Positions 35,901-49,060 of a stretch of 64,000 bases of DNA are shown in pieces (position 1 is the first letter of the stretch; each line of letters opens with the position of its first letter). Where the stretch lies: positions 310,001-374,000 of the forward strand of contig JADFUC010001351.1 in the NCBI GenBank assembly GCA_019722365.1. Reading direction: 5' to 3'. The position numbers were made by a program, and so were the translations under genes. Under the pieces are notes generated by a model, which was not told the DNA's origin, made no database searches, and saw only the letters and a program-made list of their open reading frames with translations. Origin of the DNA: Lithospermum erythrorhizon. Taxonomy: Eukaryota; Streptophyta; Magnoliopsida; Boraginales; Boraginaceae.

Positions 35901-38148
35901 AAACCAACATCACTTAATCAAAATCTACAAGAAAATCTTGCGATTTTCATTTTAATGTCAAAATTATTTAAAAAGCTGACAGCAAAATTCAAAACTTACC
36001 TTGAGTCTTAAATATTCTACTTCCGTCAGGGTTATTAGATTTTTGTTTACCGATAGTCGATTTTTAAAACTCGTTACTGACGTGCATATATAAGATTATA
36101 CGGTGAAAGTGCTTACATTATATTTTGATTCGTAATTTAGGACAGTGCAGTGAGTGACTATGTAATTGATTTTTAAACTTTTTTGCAATATGTATATACA
36201 TACATGACTTTAATTTGTTATAAATTTATTCCTTGTGCTCTAAAGCGGTATGTCTTTTCTAGCATAATACTTTTTAACTGCTTTGAATGTTAGATATGTG
36301 TTCATGATTATGCCCCGTTTTGTCGGGCCAATTTGCTTGAGTACCCTATAAAGTTTTTTATGAGCAACATGCTTGCTGTCTTTAGCTTTATAAACTTTAT
36401 AAATCAACCAATCATGTTAATTTAGATAAAAGTTTCTTAATTGTCTGAAGTCTTTAGTTTTTTAAAATGTCATCTGATGGCGTGTATTTATAATCATTAC
36501 GTTAAATTTGTAGCTAAATATATTGACATATTACACATAAACTTTTTTTCATATAATTTTTGTGATTAAGGTACTCCATAATAATCTACATGTCACGTAC
36601 ACTAAATACTCCTTAGGTCTCAAAAGAAGATTGTTTTATGTTAACCGATGATCAAAATTATACAAATACTCATCATTTAATTTTGGTAAATTCTTGCTAA
36701 TAGTGAATACCTTTAAAATGTTTAATTCGTTATATATATATTTTTCATCGAATATTGTACAAAAGATATATCAAAATAATTGAGTTGAACATATATTTAT
36801 TGATATTTATATTTTACTAAATTAATTCAAAACTTGAAATATTTTCATATACAAAAAATTTGCCATAATTGTTGATATATATATATATATGATTTAGGAT
36901 TTATAAAATTTATATAGATAGTATGTACCTGTTTTAATTTTATCAAAAATGTCAGAGACTGAGGAGCGATTAAGAATTTTACAATTTTTATTCTTATTAC
37001 CTAAATGCTGGTATATCTACAAATATATGAGGTTGAGACAATTAATTTACCCAGAATATTTTTGAAGTAAAATTATATATTTCCTTATGCCGTTAGTAAT
37101 ATTTAATGGTTAGTTAGCAGCGATAGGGTACTTGAGGTGGTTGATTTATAAGTTACTAAAGGGGAGTATTCATCTTTTAAGTTTACGAGAGTGCGATCTT
37201 CCGCTAAAAAAACTTTTATAGGGGGTGGGGGCCGCAGAAATTACCCGTTCGAGTTAGGAGTAATCATGTGATCGCGATCGTTTATTAATTTAAAGGAATT
37301 TACCTGTTGTAAGAATCTTAGAAAGTCGATGTTTATATTTCTTTTTCTTATCTAAATTTAAAAGCGGTATGAATAATTAAAAGCAATATATTATATGAAA
37401 TATATTTATGAGTGTCTTATTACTTGCGTCAAATCATTAATGAAATCTACATAGGTTAAATATGGATTAATTGAATTATTTAAGAATTACACGTTATTTT
37501 ATTATTAGTAAGTTTACCAACTTTTAATTGTAATAAAGATTATGAAGATAATAATTGCTGAAAAAAATGAAAATTCAATTATATAATTTAAATGTATTAA
37601 AAATAGCAATAAATAACAATTTACTACGAAGTTTTATGATAATTGATATATTGTAACCTTGCTGCAATTAATATGGTAGCGTTGTAATTCACGTTAAAAA
37701 GGATTGTTTGGGTCAATTTATATTATAACTTTAAAAATTGATCGATGAAAAAAATAAAGCAAAAACTCATTACCCAAGGATGATGGTATCTGGCTTTTAG
37801 GCCAAGTGAATTGAAGACCCAGTTCATTTAACCGTATATCGAGCTGCTGCGTTGAAAGGTGCAGATTCGTATGCAGCGTGAGGTAAGCTTTCTGGAAGAG
37901 CGCAGCAATTACGTCTCTAAAAAGTTATTCATGGTTTAGGTAACACTGGAGTTTGGAGATTTGTGTGTAGTTAACTTTGTAGAATCACACATGTAGATTC
38001 TATATGTTATAGGAATTGTGTTGTAGTCTTTTTAGTTCAATTAAAATAAATTGTATAATCTCGGTTATGCTTAATTTAAGGGTATTTTAGTCTGGATTGA
38101 AAAGGCAGCAACCCCAAGGCAGCCCGTGCTTTTTAATATATATATAGA
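32961..38148 (-). mobile_element. Non-autonomous Helitron, about 5.2 kb
   Basis: Read on the minus strand, the element starts at 38148 with TCTATATATATATTAAAAAG, preceded by a host A, and ends at 32961 with CTAG, followed by a host T. This is the TC...CTRR structure and A/T insertion site of Helitrons. About 10 bases before the CTAG is a GC-rich hairpin: CGCGC-AAC-GCACG at about 32975-32987. Just inside the 5' end lies CTTTTCAATCCAGACTAAAA, similar to subterminal sequence of many plant Helitrons. There is no open frame for the Rep/helicase, so it would move only with help from an autonomous copy. The interior is about 75% AT, holds a degenerate tandem array (35150-36080) and a possible SINE relic (about 33525-33620). 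Older insertions inside are possible. Confidence 0.7.
35150..36080. repeat. Degenerate tandem repeat array inside the Helitron
   Basis: Variants of AAATTCAAAACTTATGAATAC, of TTAAATACTAC...TTATTTGATT and of TTTACCGATAGTCGATTTT recur in the same order four to five times, with a spacing of roughly 150-290 bases. Minisatellite-like arrays of this kind are known from plant Helitrons. Units are too diverged to set exact edges by eye. Confidence 0.6.
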
Positions 38149-40379
38149 TGATACCTTGATCAGTTTTGTTGTTAAAAGGCTAGCCAGCGATGGAGGGTAG
38201 GCCCAAAACCGCCTAAAAAATATACTTTAGAATCACCTCAAAATCACCCGCGTCGGGACTTGGCATCACCCGAACAAATTCCGAACTTCTTCTAACCTCA
38301 GAATCGTCAAAGATCGGGACATGGATCGGGACTTTCATCGCCCGACCCGAAGTCCCGCCCGAACTATCAGACATTCGGTGTTCCTTTTATTCAAGTCACA
38401 TTTCAACATCGTACATACTACTTAAGGCAAATGTAATAATGCCATTAGCATTTACCGTTTCCGACAACTTAAGGACCAATTCATAATTTAAATTTGTCAT
38501 AAGAGGGACTAGTGTGCAAGATGAAATTTAGTAGGGATCAAGTCACGATCGAAATTGTCCAACGTTCCAGAACCAAATCGACGATTATGTTTTACTTTGA
38601 GTATGAGTCATTATCATGAAATTGAGGATATGCTATTGGATTCTCAAGTAATAATAATTAAATTCTGATTTTGGCAAGGACAATATTTTTTCAAATAATG
38701 TATATAGGAATGAAGATAGAATTCTAGTTCAATAATTCAATATATATAAGTAAGAACATTATTTTTGAATTGTTATAATTCTCAATGTCTCATGTCAAAC
38801 TGTGAGTTCTAATTAATATGGTAGTGATAAAAGAACTAACTCTTAAAATAAAAATCTATAAAAGAGCCCTTACCTTGCTTTGTAGAGCCTAGACGATGAT
38901 AGTTGAAAATTGAAATAAAAGTTAGGAATCATTAATGGTTTTCTTTAATATACTATTCCGTATTGTACACGGGTATAATAATCAATATGGGAATCGTAAC
39001 TGAGGAAATCAATGTTGGAATTCTAAGCATGCATGTATGCATGAAGTTGAGCTCATTTGTTAATGTTTCTATTTAGTTTGCAAACGAGGATGTACTTTTT
39101 GATGTCTTGTTTATGTGTTCCGTAATATATATATCAAAGTCGATCTTTTTAATGTTTATGAAGAGTTCGATCGAATCTTTATAGTAATTCGTTTCCTTCT
39201 TTATGTAGTAGTTTAATTACCTCTCTCTTTATTTAATTTGAAGTGTGTAATTAGTTGGTTAGTATTCAGATTTGGATATATTTCATTCATTTTTTGTTGG
39301 AATGATAATCTATATGTACCTTAATTGTTAAAAATATAAAACATCAATACTATATTCTGATGAATATGTGGAAATGTATAATTTATGTTGGGAGTAAGCT
39401 AAAAAAAATATGTGATTTGTTGTTGACACGATGAGAAAGTTAAAAAATTGCCCTAAATTCATATCAAAGTGAAATTTATTAATTTGGGGAATGAAATTAA
39501 CTTTGAGTGTCCACGTATAAAATATTATCAAGATATTCATTTTATTAGTAAACTAATTACCCAACATGCCAATATATATAATGACAACGACCATTAAGAA
39601 TGCAATTTCAAAATTGGCAGTCGTTATCTTTAATTTTTATATGAATTATTATATATGTGAATGACTGAATTTAACATAGCAAAGTTTAAACACTGCTCCA
39701 ACAGCATTCATCATACGGATCACAGAACTTTTATCAGGCATATTTCCAAGAAAAAATAAAGTATAGCCATAACCAATAATTTTCAGACTTAAAAAGGAGG
39801 CCAAAGTATGTAGGACCTTACTGAAGAAAGGTTGAAAGAACAACTCATGTGGGTGTGCGACTTTGAAGTATCCATACCTCAACTTTAATCACACGTGAAT
39901 ATGTCTTCTTCTATTTGGTCGCATGTTAATATTACATTTTATGATCAAATAAATAACCAAAATAAAAAATATTATTTGGATGACACAAGCAAGTGGAACG
40001 AAGCATATATGTATCATTCTACGTGAGTACAAATATTGACCACCAGAAGATATTAGAAGAATGCAGAATATATCGAAAGATACTACAAGATATCAAAGAT
40101 ATCAAATAAAAAATTAGTATTTTTCGATATTTTTTGTATTTTAAATAGTATTTTTCGGATCTATCTCAATAGAATTACTTTTTTCATTTTTGTTATCTTC
40201 TTTTATTTCATCCACAGAATGAATTCATAGAATCTATACGTGTTCGCAGTTTCCCATTAGCTTTTTGAATATCGATATCTCACTTTCATTTGGTCCCTGC
40301 AGTAATATGAATGGCTAGCTTAAATCACATTCACATGATGCGTAACAGACATACTCATTCATTCAGCTAATATAGGTTG
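38149..40379. other. Intergenic, no gene seen
   Basis: Next to the Helitron, 38200-38380 holds CCCGACCCGAAGTCCC/ATCGGGAC motifs of the hAT subterminal type. The rest is AT-rich. The 77-codon minus-strand open frame at 39649-39882 has protein-like composition but starts with TTG and has no recognised family. Confidence 0.4.
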
Positions 40380-40670
40380 ATACGCTCAACGACGCCTCCG
40401 CACGGCTAGTCCATCACCAATGTGGGGAGGTTATTCGAGATGTGCCTCAGACGGATCCGTAGCCACCCCATACACAGGGCCCAGCATAGCCAGGTAACCC
40501 TATAACACCGAGGCACGACCCTGGATTCAGCAACAATTACTTACTGCTGTCAGGGATCGAACCCACACCGATGCGCAGGGCGCACCGCAAAAAGCGACCC
40601 GATGTCTGCTGAGATGTGCCTCGTGGACATCTCTGCTAGGTTCCAAATTGTGTGTGAATTGCACGAAACA
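40380..40670. repeat. GC-rich repeat-like block with a perfect Pol III B box
   Basis: This about 290-bp block is much more GC-rich than its surroundings. On the minus strand it contains GTGGGTTCGATCCCTGAC (about 40550-40567), which includes a consensus B box. GAGATGTGCCTC occurs twice in direct orientation (40438 and 40611), the second forming a small hairpin with GTGGACATCTC. I see no convincing A box, so a SINE identity is only possible. Confidence 0.4.
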
Positions 40671-42954
40671 CATACAAGCTTTAAATTTGTATGATTATAT
40701 GAGATGTTGTCCTAAAGTATAGCCAAAGCTTGCATTGTCGATGCAGCTGATGATGCGTCAGGGATTATCTTCTAGAGATTAACATGCATGTGCATGTCAG
40801 CCTCATTGATCATTCAATGTATCTTAATTAGTTTTCTTGTATTATGTTTTTTCGGCTCAGAAATTTATATATATCTAGCGATGAGGTGATAGTTTGGAAT
40901 TCAAAACCTTTTGATCATCAAAAAAAGTTTTTTTCACTAGACTATTAACTCGAACTTGAATTTATCTTTCGGACTTGGATGAATTCTAATTTAGATTTTG
41001 ATTCTATTGGTAATTTATTTGGTTCTAGTTCTCATTATTTTGATTCTATTGGTAATTTATTTGGTTCTAGTTCTCATTATCTTCGAGTTCAACAAAGGAT
41101 AAGTAGATAAATTCAATCCTATCAAATATGTAACTTTTAGGTAAATTACGATGCCAATATTATATATAAGTCGGATAGGTCACATGAACAATAATGTCCC
41201 AAGAAATTTGGACTAAAAAGAAATAGAAACAATGATTTAACTAGTTTTTTTTTATAAGTAATTCATTGTATTACTCAAAGGATAACTTTTCATAGTCTTC
41301 TCGGTTATTACATAGGTCAGTATTATAAGAAACAGAATTAAACAAACTAATGACAATGTCTTTCAAATTTAAAAAACATTCAACATTTGCAGGCAATCAA
41401 ACAACTTCACAATTGTTTCTTGATCTATCCTGAAGGGCAGCATTTCAATTTTCATTGTTCTTGAACCTGTGAATGTTCCTATATCATATTTGTGAAAATA
41501 ATCCATCAATTATAATATATGTTGTATGAAAATCAAGACCTTTGGCAAAAAAAAGAGTTGTAAATATTGATTCTTCAATTTAACTAGTTGTTACATTGTT
41601 GGATTTATTCATTTTGTTGCAAACTTGCAATTTGCAAGTTTCAATCATCTTTAAATGGTTTAGGCGTTTAGCTGGACATGAAAAGTGGTTTACTTCGGAT
41701 CCTAAACTTCACTAATCGCTGGCCCAAATCAATTGTAAAGTCATGATTTTGGGACAACGGAGTAAATTTGGGACAACGAAGCTAGGCCCGCACACAAGTA
41801 CTTTATGTATGAGCCGAGCTAAGTCGACCACTCGGCTCTGATGAGTCGAGGCTCAAAGTTATTTTCGGATGAAACATGAAAGCTCGTCGACTCGAATCAA
41901 TCGAAATTTTTGTTTAGCTCAATCTCGATTCATTTACAGCTCTGTAAGTACGTCATTACCTTTTATACGTTAGTGAGAAACCCAAAACAAAACTAGAACA
42001 TGGGAAAGATAATCAAAGGACTGAAACAAGTGTGTAGATAGTGAAATTTTATTAAATAATAATTAAAATGATTAAGATGCATCAATTTAAATTAATTGAA
42101 AACGAGCCACTAAAAATGAGACGTGGTTGTGGCTCTACTCTGAGTCTCTAAATGAATGTGTAAAATCCCTCAGACGAACAAGGGTTTACGGGAAAATAGC
42201 CCGAATTCAAAGTTCATTAAATTCTGTGGTTCTATATTGTACCTTTAATTTTATTGTTAAAATCTTCCTGTGGGCTAAAATTGAGCCTTCAAAAGTTTCT
42301 GATTCAAAACTCAAACTTTAGAAGCATGGGATCAAAATAAAGGCCTAGTGCACAATACAAAACTATTTTAAAAATCCTAACCTTCTTCTTATATTAAAAT
42401 AGGCACCCTTTTCACCCTTTAGAGGAGAATTAATTCCTAAAAATCCAAATCTGCTCGCATTCACGTTGTAATTCAACTATTGGTATTTTATCCAATTCGA
42501 AAAATAAACCAACCATCAGTGTTATATTCCGCCGCCCAAAAGCCTATGAATACCCCCCCTTATTTTCGAAAATCAATGAACATGCTCATTCAGGAAAATA
42601 CACAAAAAAATCATTTGAGAAAATACATAGATACCCCAAAAATCCCTTCAGAAGCTTAAATCTTTAAACCACAACATTGCTGCTGGCCTTTGAAAACACC
42701 TTTTGTCTGTACCAAATCAAGATATCAGACAAAAGCAATACCTTCAAGTCGTAAGAAAATAATGCATTTAACTGATACATATCTCTTGGGTGAACTTTCT
42801 CGAATATCTGCAAACATGTTTAAAAGCACCCATTATTCTCATAAATCTTGTTTAACACCCGAAAATCTCAAAGTTTAATTCATCAAGTCTTATATGTGAA
42901 ATACAATCGAATATTCGCCAAATTCCCATAACAGTCCAAGTTAGAAATTGTTTT
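40671..42954. other. Intergenic with a 42-bp tandem duplication
   Basis: Two tandem copies of a 42-bp unit containing TGATTCTATTGGTAATTTAT lie at about 40995-41078. GAGCCGAGCTAAGTCGACC and related CGAGTC motifs at 41810-41930 look hAT-subterminal. No gene recognised. Confidence 0.5.
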
Positions 42955-44110
42955 TATTGACGCCTCATCTCGATCGATCAACAAGCCGATACTCGACCTT
43001 CACACCGACCTACACCAAGTATGATGCTATTGGCTGCATAAGCTTAAAGTCAAGCCGAGGTCAAATCTCACTAAGCCCCACTCTATAAAGAATACGCCAT
43101 GTCAGTTGTATATAGCAAGATACATCGCTTCAAATAACTGCTATCACTCCACACAAATTAAGTGAGCTCTGGTGCCCATTCCCAAATCAAGTTCCACTAA
43201 AGACAGTGAATAAGCTACGGGCAAGTTCTACTAAAGACAAGAAAGACAGATACTTCCTAAATTCCACATAGTTGGTGAGAACTTATTCAGCCTACATTCC
43301 ACTTTGCAATATCCCTGCTCCTGATAAGCAAGACTCATACCGCAAACACAAATAATAGTCTGATCAACACACGAGATCGCTCCAAGACGCAAGATCGTTT
43401 CCAACACGAATACATAAGACTTGGCCGACCATTCAAGTCCGCACTATTCTCAAATTCATCGCAAGACTAGACACACATCCAAATTCCAACCCAAATCCCC
43501 AGTCAAACGCCTAAGCCCTAATGAAGACTAAAGTCAAGTTAAGATTCCCAAAATCATCACAGTGACTATGGGCTGACAATGATCCTCTTCGATTCGATAA
43601 AACCCCAGATATTTGGTACCTTTACAGCTTCTTTTATTTTGTGCCCCTAAACAAAATAATACTTAAAAAATTCTTTCAGACATGTTGCATGGACTAACTA
43701 TCATCTGTCATCAATACAAACCAGACAAGCTTCATAAAGTGGACTATCTCTAAATCTCCAGATACAAGGAGAAGGGAGGCTGGCAGCCCCTTTAAATACA
43801 CGGACTAAATGGTGGACGTCCCTCATCGACCCCGCCTCGGTCTCTTTCGACTAATATATTACTGTGAGCTCTGTAAGAACAAGTCACAACAAGAGAAAGT
43901 AGCCTGTATGCCTAACGCCAGCTGAGGAACCTTCTCAACACATATCTCAAAGCCGCCGACGGACAAAGATCGAAAACCTTGCCAACAAGGGGTTATAAAC
44001 CCCTAACATTAATCTACCAGGATTCAGCAATCCGGCTCCAGTTCCTATACACCTACCGCAGACACCTAGCACCCGCTAACAGTATTACCTCCTTGGAAAG
44101 AGCAACAATT
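42955..44110 (+). mobile_element. Possible LTR of an older retrotransposon
   Basis: A GC-balanced, roughly 1.1-kb block with a TATA-like CCTTTAAATACACGG at about 43790 and many CCGA/GACC motifs. Near its right edge, GCAACAATTGCACTAACAGT could be a mutated primer-binding site following an LTR end. No partner LTR was found, so orientation and limits are weakly supported. Confidence 0.25.
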
Positions 44111-44949
44111 GCACTAACAGTGGATGGTAAACTATGTCGCAAAAAAGTAGCAACATTCACATTAATTCTATCGCCTCGTGACGGCCGAAAGATAGCCAAC
44201 CAAAAGCATAAAGAAAGAAGCTAGCCTACAAAAAACCTGACTCCATGCATTCTAGAACGAGACGCGGACGTCCCATCTATCCCCATATAAGTGCATCAAG
44301 TTCATCACAGCGACCAACGAGAACACGAGAAACTCCCAATCATTTCGATAGACGGAAATTCATCACGCAATGGAAGGAGTATATACTTGGGCAATAAACG
44401 TCGCGCATTGGAGTCACCTTCATATACCTTACCTAAAGCCCTTACACTCCCGTGATAGACGAAATTAAGATGCCAAAGGGCTATCGGGCTGGCCGCTTCA
44501 AGTTCCAATACTTCGATGGAACTGGAACCCCAAACAACATATGCCCACTTGGCTGGTAATTCGCAATAATGTCGCTGACCGGCCGGGATGAATGGGTCAA
44601 ACAATTGCTCGGCTTCCTCACAAAGTAACTGCCCCATTAGTACAATCGATTGAGCCTGCTTTCCATAAAGTTTGCTGTATTTCAATCAAAAACAGCCAAC
44701 CGCTAATATTAAAAGAGAACAAGCAAGATGATGGAGCTAAATCTGTTACAAACAAAACAAAATGAGCTGGCAGATTTATCAATCGACGGAGTAAGCTTTT
44801 GAACTAAATGCAACGGTATAAGCTCGTGAGTCATCGACATCAAAGATGCCAGTGAGATAAGGCAGATTGGGACCTCCGCAATACATGCAGGAATTTCCCA
44901 AAACCTTCGAAAGCAAATAAGTAAAATGAGAACTCACCTACACGTGGAG

Positions 44950-46600
44950 CTCAACATCGCCGCAGAAACAAAGTGGAACGCCCCTCGCTTCTGCAAATTT
45001 ACTGATACAATATGCATCTAAGGAATCCAAAGGACGCCTAAGATCGGTAAAGAAAGAAGCATTACGCTTCATTCTTAAAATGAAAAGTTCTCATTCAAAT
45101 CAAAAAGGTCGTAAGGAGGACTTCGACTCTTGGAATGAAGAGCGTCGCTTCATTTCCTGTGTTCTCCTTCATGAACCTACTAACAATAATACCGATAATA
45201 TATAAAGATCCGGGTTCAGTCCGCATCACACATCAAGCTTCCAACTCAACATAAGAAACACGAGACATGTATTCCTTTTCTTTGCATTTAATTTGGGCTT
45301 AAACGCCACCGATAAACGCAAGACAAGCATTGTGATTATCAATAGGCTTAAGCCATACCAAATCTCGAGGAATTCTTAACGTAGCTTTTCGCGACAAAGA
45401 AGTTTTCCGACTTCTATCTATGTAGATTCCATTCATAGAATTTTCTTGGCAAGACCTAAAACCTTCATATTAAACTCTTGCACCTAGTACTGAATGACTT
45501 ATCTTGACCTCATTGTAGTACAATAACTATCATATGGACCCCAAATACCCAATCTCAAGTACGTACTATCAAACTTTGCACTAACGCTCGAAATTACTTC
45601 AAACCATATAAGGACTTTTTCAACTCGCAAAATATATCTCCTTCCTGCACCGCAACAACTGACGTCACGATATCTCTTCTTCCAACTTCCATTAGAAAGC
45701 ATCTTCACATCTAGTTGCTCAAGCTTCAAACTCGACGCAACTATAGTAAAGGCAAGACTCGACGGAAGTATATCTCGACTACGTGGTATTTCTATCAGAA
45801 TTCACTCTCTTCTCTTTCGATCAAACTCTAGCAATAACTCGCGTTCCCTTTATACCCGATCTTCTCAAATTTAGTGGACAACCCTATTTCTTCAATAACC
45901 ACTGCAGTCGATAATCTTCTTCCTACCTGGGCTTAAATTAACCCTACCGATTTTTCTCAAGTTGACTCCATTTCATTCTATGGCAACAAGTCATCGACGT
46001 ACTGGTACTCAAAGAACCGCTTCTTTATAAGAACCTCGGCCTGGCGAGGATCAACTTTCTCTCTGCAAACCTATAAAGCAAAGCATCAACATATCTTCAT
46101 ACTCCATACCTCGTAGAGGTACTCTAAGGCTTGCTCTTCCAGGCTTATCTAGAGCTAAACTCTCGATGTTCTACTGAGGATGAACCATCGATGCCTTTGC
46201 CTCCGAACGTGAACGAGGAAACGCCATCCCACCTCCGCCAACCTAGCCCAATCCTCTACTCCACCCGCTTCAACATCATCTTCATCTTCACTAATCAAGT
46301 CTCGTAAAGTCAAGTTAAAACATGTAAATTTTCATCAAATACAACATTCCTACTCGTAATAACCTTCCTTCGGGACAAGCGAACACTGCACTTTATAAAC
46401 TTTCACACTATCACCGTAGCCTACAAATACTCTCTTCTTCGCCTCGGCTCCAATTACTCCTTCATTCATATGATAGTAAAATCATAGAACTAAAAGCTCT
46501 GCTTCGAGTAATCGCCAGACTTCCCAAACTGTGAGTTTACAAATTTATGCCTCAGATGCTGGACATCGATAAATCGATAATACGTTGCATTTTAACCGCC
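44950..46600 (-). pseudogene. Decayed Ty1/copia pol (integrase end, reverse transcriptase)
   Basis: On the minus strand the order of copia polyprotein motifs can be followed through several frameshifts and stops. First is FVNSQFG (46530-46560), then integrase C terminus AKKRVFVGYGDS (about 46411-46448). Reverse transcriptase follows: LEQLDVK at 45729, ILRVEKVLIWFEV as a mutated LVCKLNKSLYGLKQ region, then FDSTYLRLG. Next is EFNMKVLGLAKKIL (about 45430-45475), and KEKEYMSRVSYV...IIVSRFMKE (about 45190-45290), which precedes RNase H in intact elements. The longest open piece is 45499-45729. No LTR pair could be assigned. It cannot encode a working polyprotein. Confidence 0.7.
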
Positions 46601-47689
46601 AAAATTTTTTCTAATCCAAAGAAAGATGGTAGCATACATCTAGCCCTTTCTGTAAGATATGATCTATACGCTTCCGGCAACACCATTCTGTTAGGGGCGC
46701 AAGTGCCTCATTGTACGACGTATGGAAATTCTCATTCTTCAAAACTCATCAAACTTAGATTTAGCAAAATTCCAAACCATCATAGCTCACCTCTCGATCT
46801 TCTTCTGTTCGCCCGATTTTCCACTAAAATCTTTCACTGCTTAAATTATCAAAACATCACCCTTCCGCCATTATAGAACACCTAATTCATCCCCAGTAAT
46901 CATCAATCAAAGATAGAGACCGCGCCCCAAAGAATCAACACGTGAAAGCGACCCTAACAACGGAAATGATGCCAAGCAAAGTTCTCAAGATGATATTCAA
47001 TATTTCGTAGGCAATATCCGACGCCGCTCGCTTACGGTAAATGACGGTCAGTTGGGCGACCGATCCGGGAACCGGTCCGAATCAGTTCGACGACCCGGTC
47101 CGAATATTCATCCGAAACGGACTCTGATCCGTCCGGATTCAAGATTCGATCTCGTATTCGAAACCGGATCCGACCGGCTGATCAAACCGATCCGATCCGG
47201 TAATTTTTTTTAAAAAAAAATTACATAAACAAACTCCCACCACTGGGCGAAGTCAAAAGCAAAATGTACCAAACAAATAAGTCAAGATAGCATTACGGGC
47301 CCTAATTACTTAGCCTGTGCGCCCCTGGGCAGCCCCCACCCTCCCCATTTCAATGATTCTTCCTCCGTGTCTAACGGAAGTCGAAAGATCCAATTATCCC
47401 CCATTCTCTCAATATTAATATATTTTTTCTTTTCCTTAATTTTAAAAATTGAAAATATGTTTGATTCTTGGTTTAATTGGCTTTTAATTCATGAACAGCT
47501 GATTATGCCAAGGTTAAAAATTACGAATTGTTATTTGATTTTTGTGTTATTAATTTATTATTTTCGAATTTTTTTTTTTTTTGTATTTTCGATTTTTTTT
47601 TGTATTAGGTTTAATTATTTTTATACTTTCAATTGTTAAACATGTTTTAATTAGTTTATTTTCATTTATTGTTTGTATTTAATTCAGCG

Positions 47690-47890
47690 AAAGAATGAAC
47701 AATAATATCGGGTCACTTTCCTTAACGCAACAATATTACTTGTCACTTTCCTTAATGCAACAATAATACAGTATTTAAGTGATATGTTATTCATCATGTT
47801 CAAATGTTGAATGCAAGTATGCAACAATAATACTGGTCACTTTCCTTAATGCAACAATAATACTGGTCACTTTCTCAAAATGTTGTCTCA
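47690..47890. repeat. Short tandem repeats in the hAT element
   Basis: GGTCACTTTCCTTAATGCAA and close variants occur four times (about 47714, 47741, 47837, 47867), with AATGCAACAATAATACTGG units in between. A pair of TCATCATGTTCAAATG sequences also flanks part of the array (47790 and 47908). Confidence 0.8.
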
Positions 47891-48679
47891 TTAAATTGAT
47901 AGGTTACTCATCATGTTCAAATGCTTAAACAAAGATTTAAGCCGGCTTGTTTTAAGCAAGGTCAAGCTCGGGTTCTTATTATAAATTTGTAATTAATAAT
48001 GTGTCAGATGCAATCGTATAAGCTCGAATTGATAATGCCTCGACATAAAAGCGGGTAATTAATATGTCTTTCAAGATTCTTTCACTCATCTACCCCACGG
48101 GACGAATATGACGACGCTGCACTATCAGCGATGGTATCTATCGGGGAATAGAGAAGTCGGAGTAGCTTCGAATGATATCAATAACAGCGAAAGTTACGGG
48201 CTGGTCAACCGCCGATCACCACCGTAGCTTACGTAAAGCGCCCGTCAAAAACTCTCATTGTCCATACGTAAACGGAGATTATAGTCTTACCGTGACGGTA
48301 CAAGAAAACGGGAAGCGCAAAATGGTGCGCAACTATGTACGCTGTCGACGGTAAATGAAAGATTCAAACGCAAAAACATTGCTTAATCAAGGCAGAGGAA
48401 GTTGAACTTAGTTCGAAAGTAGAAAATTCCTTCACAATCTAAGCTTAATCTTGCGACGCAAGCCTCCTAACTTGGCTACGGCAATACAATCACGCTAAAG
48501 TTGGGGAGAACCAAATTGCTCATACTTAAGCAGGCCACATTTCTTTAAAGACATGGAAGCGAGTCATCTTTAATAAGTCAAAAAGATATATCATTGTATC
48601 AAAGGATAACCGCATTGGCCATCTCAAGCAGGATTTAGACTTTTTACCAAGCAGATATGAAAAAATCTATGTCTTTGGT

Positions 48680-49060
48680 TAATAGGATTGGCTGACCACC
48701 GATTCAGGCGTCCGGGGACAAAGGATCGATATATGCATCATATCGCTTTCATTTTGCTTGATTCCAAAAACGCAACTCAACAAAAGAAACTTTGTCACGG
48801 CCACGTTCCTCCACCTCATTCTCGAGAGGTTATTGCCAGAGAATCGCTTAAGTATGGATGATTGGCACATCAGTGGAAAAAGTTGTATCCATTTCGCTGA
48901 GCACGTCATTTAACGATACTGTACTGCTTAGGTTAAAGGCCGATTTTAGCAATAGTATAAATCTACCCTCGAGGTAAGTTATTTCATGAAGTCATAAGAC
49001 ATATATCGAACTTGTCGTTCAAGACGGGTCTTCAAAATAACAAGCCTATGGGGCTGATCG
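48680..49060 (+). pseudogene. hAT transposase relic (RICESLEEPER/Ac-like)
   Basis: The order of conserved hAT transposase motifs is still visible. VPPPHSREVIARE (48805-48843) corresponds to the usual PPPH(S/T)G...I segment. Next, VSISLSTSFNDTVLLR (about 48882-48930) corresponds to the ITLDNASAND...LLR segment. Then KLFHEV-IRHISNL (about 48976-49014) and, after a one-base frame change, VQDGLQ (49016-49035) correspond to the ...AHILNLIVQDGL motif. Spacing fits intact relatives. Several stops and frameshifts interrupt it, and neither a BED finger nor the C-terminal dimerisation domain could be read. Confidence 0.65.

Noticed and set aside
39649..39882. 77-codon minus-strand open frame with protein-like composition
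   Set aside because: Starts with TTG rather than ATG, has no neighbouring exon with matching splice sites and no recognised family.
44305..44685. 126-codon minus-strand open frame
   Set aside because: Lies downstream of the copia pol relic in the same orientation, where RNase H would end. I looked for the copia SQSAI/KHIDVRYH motifs and found no convincing match, so it is not called.
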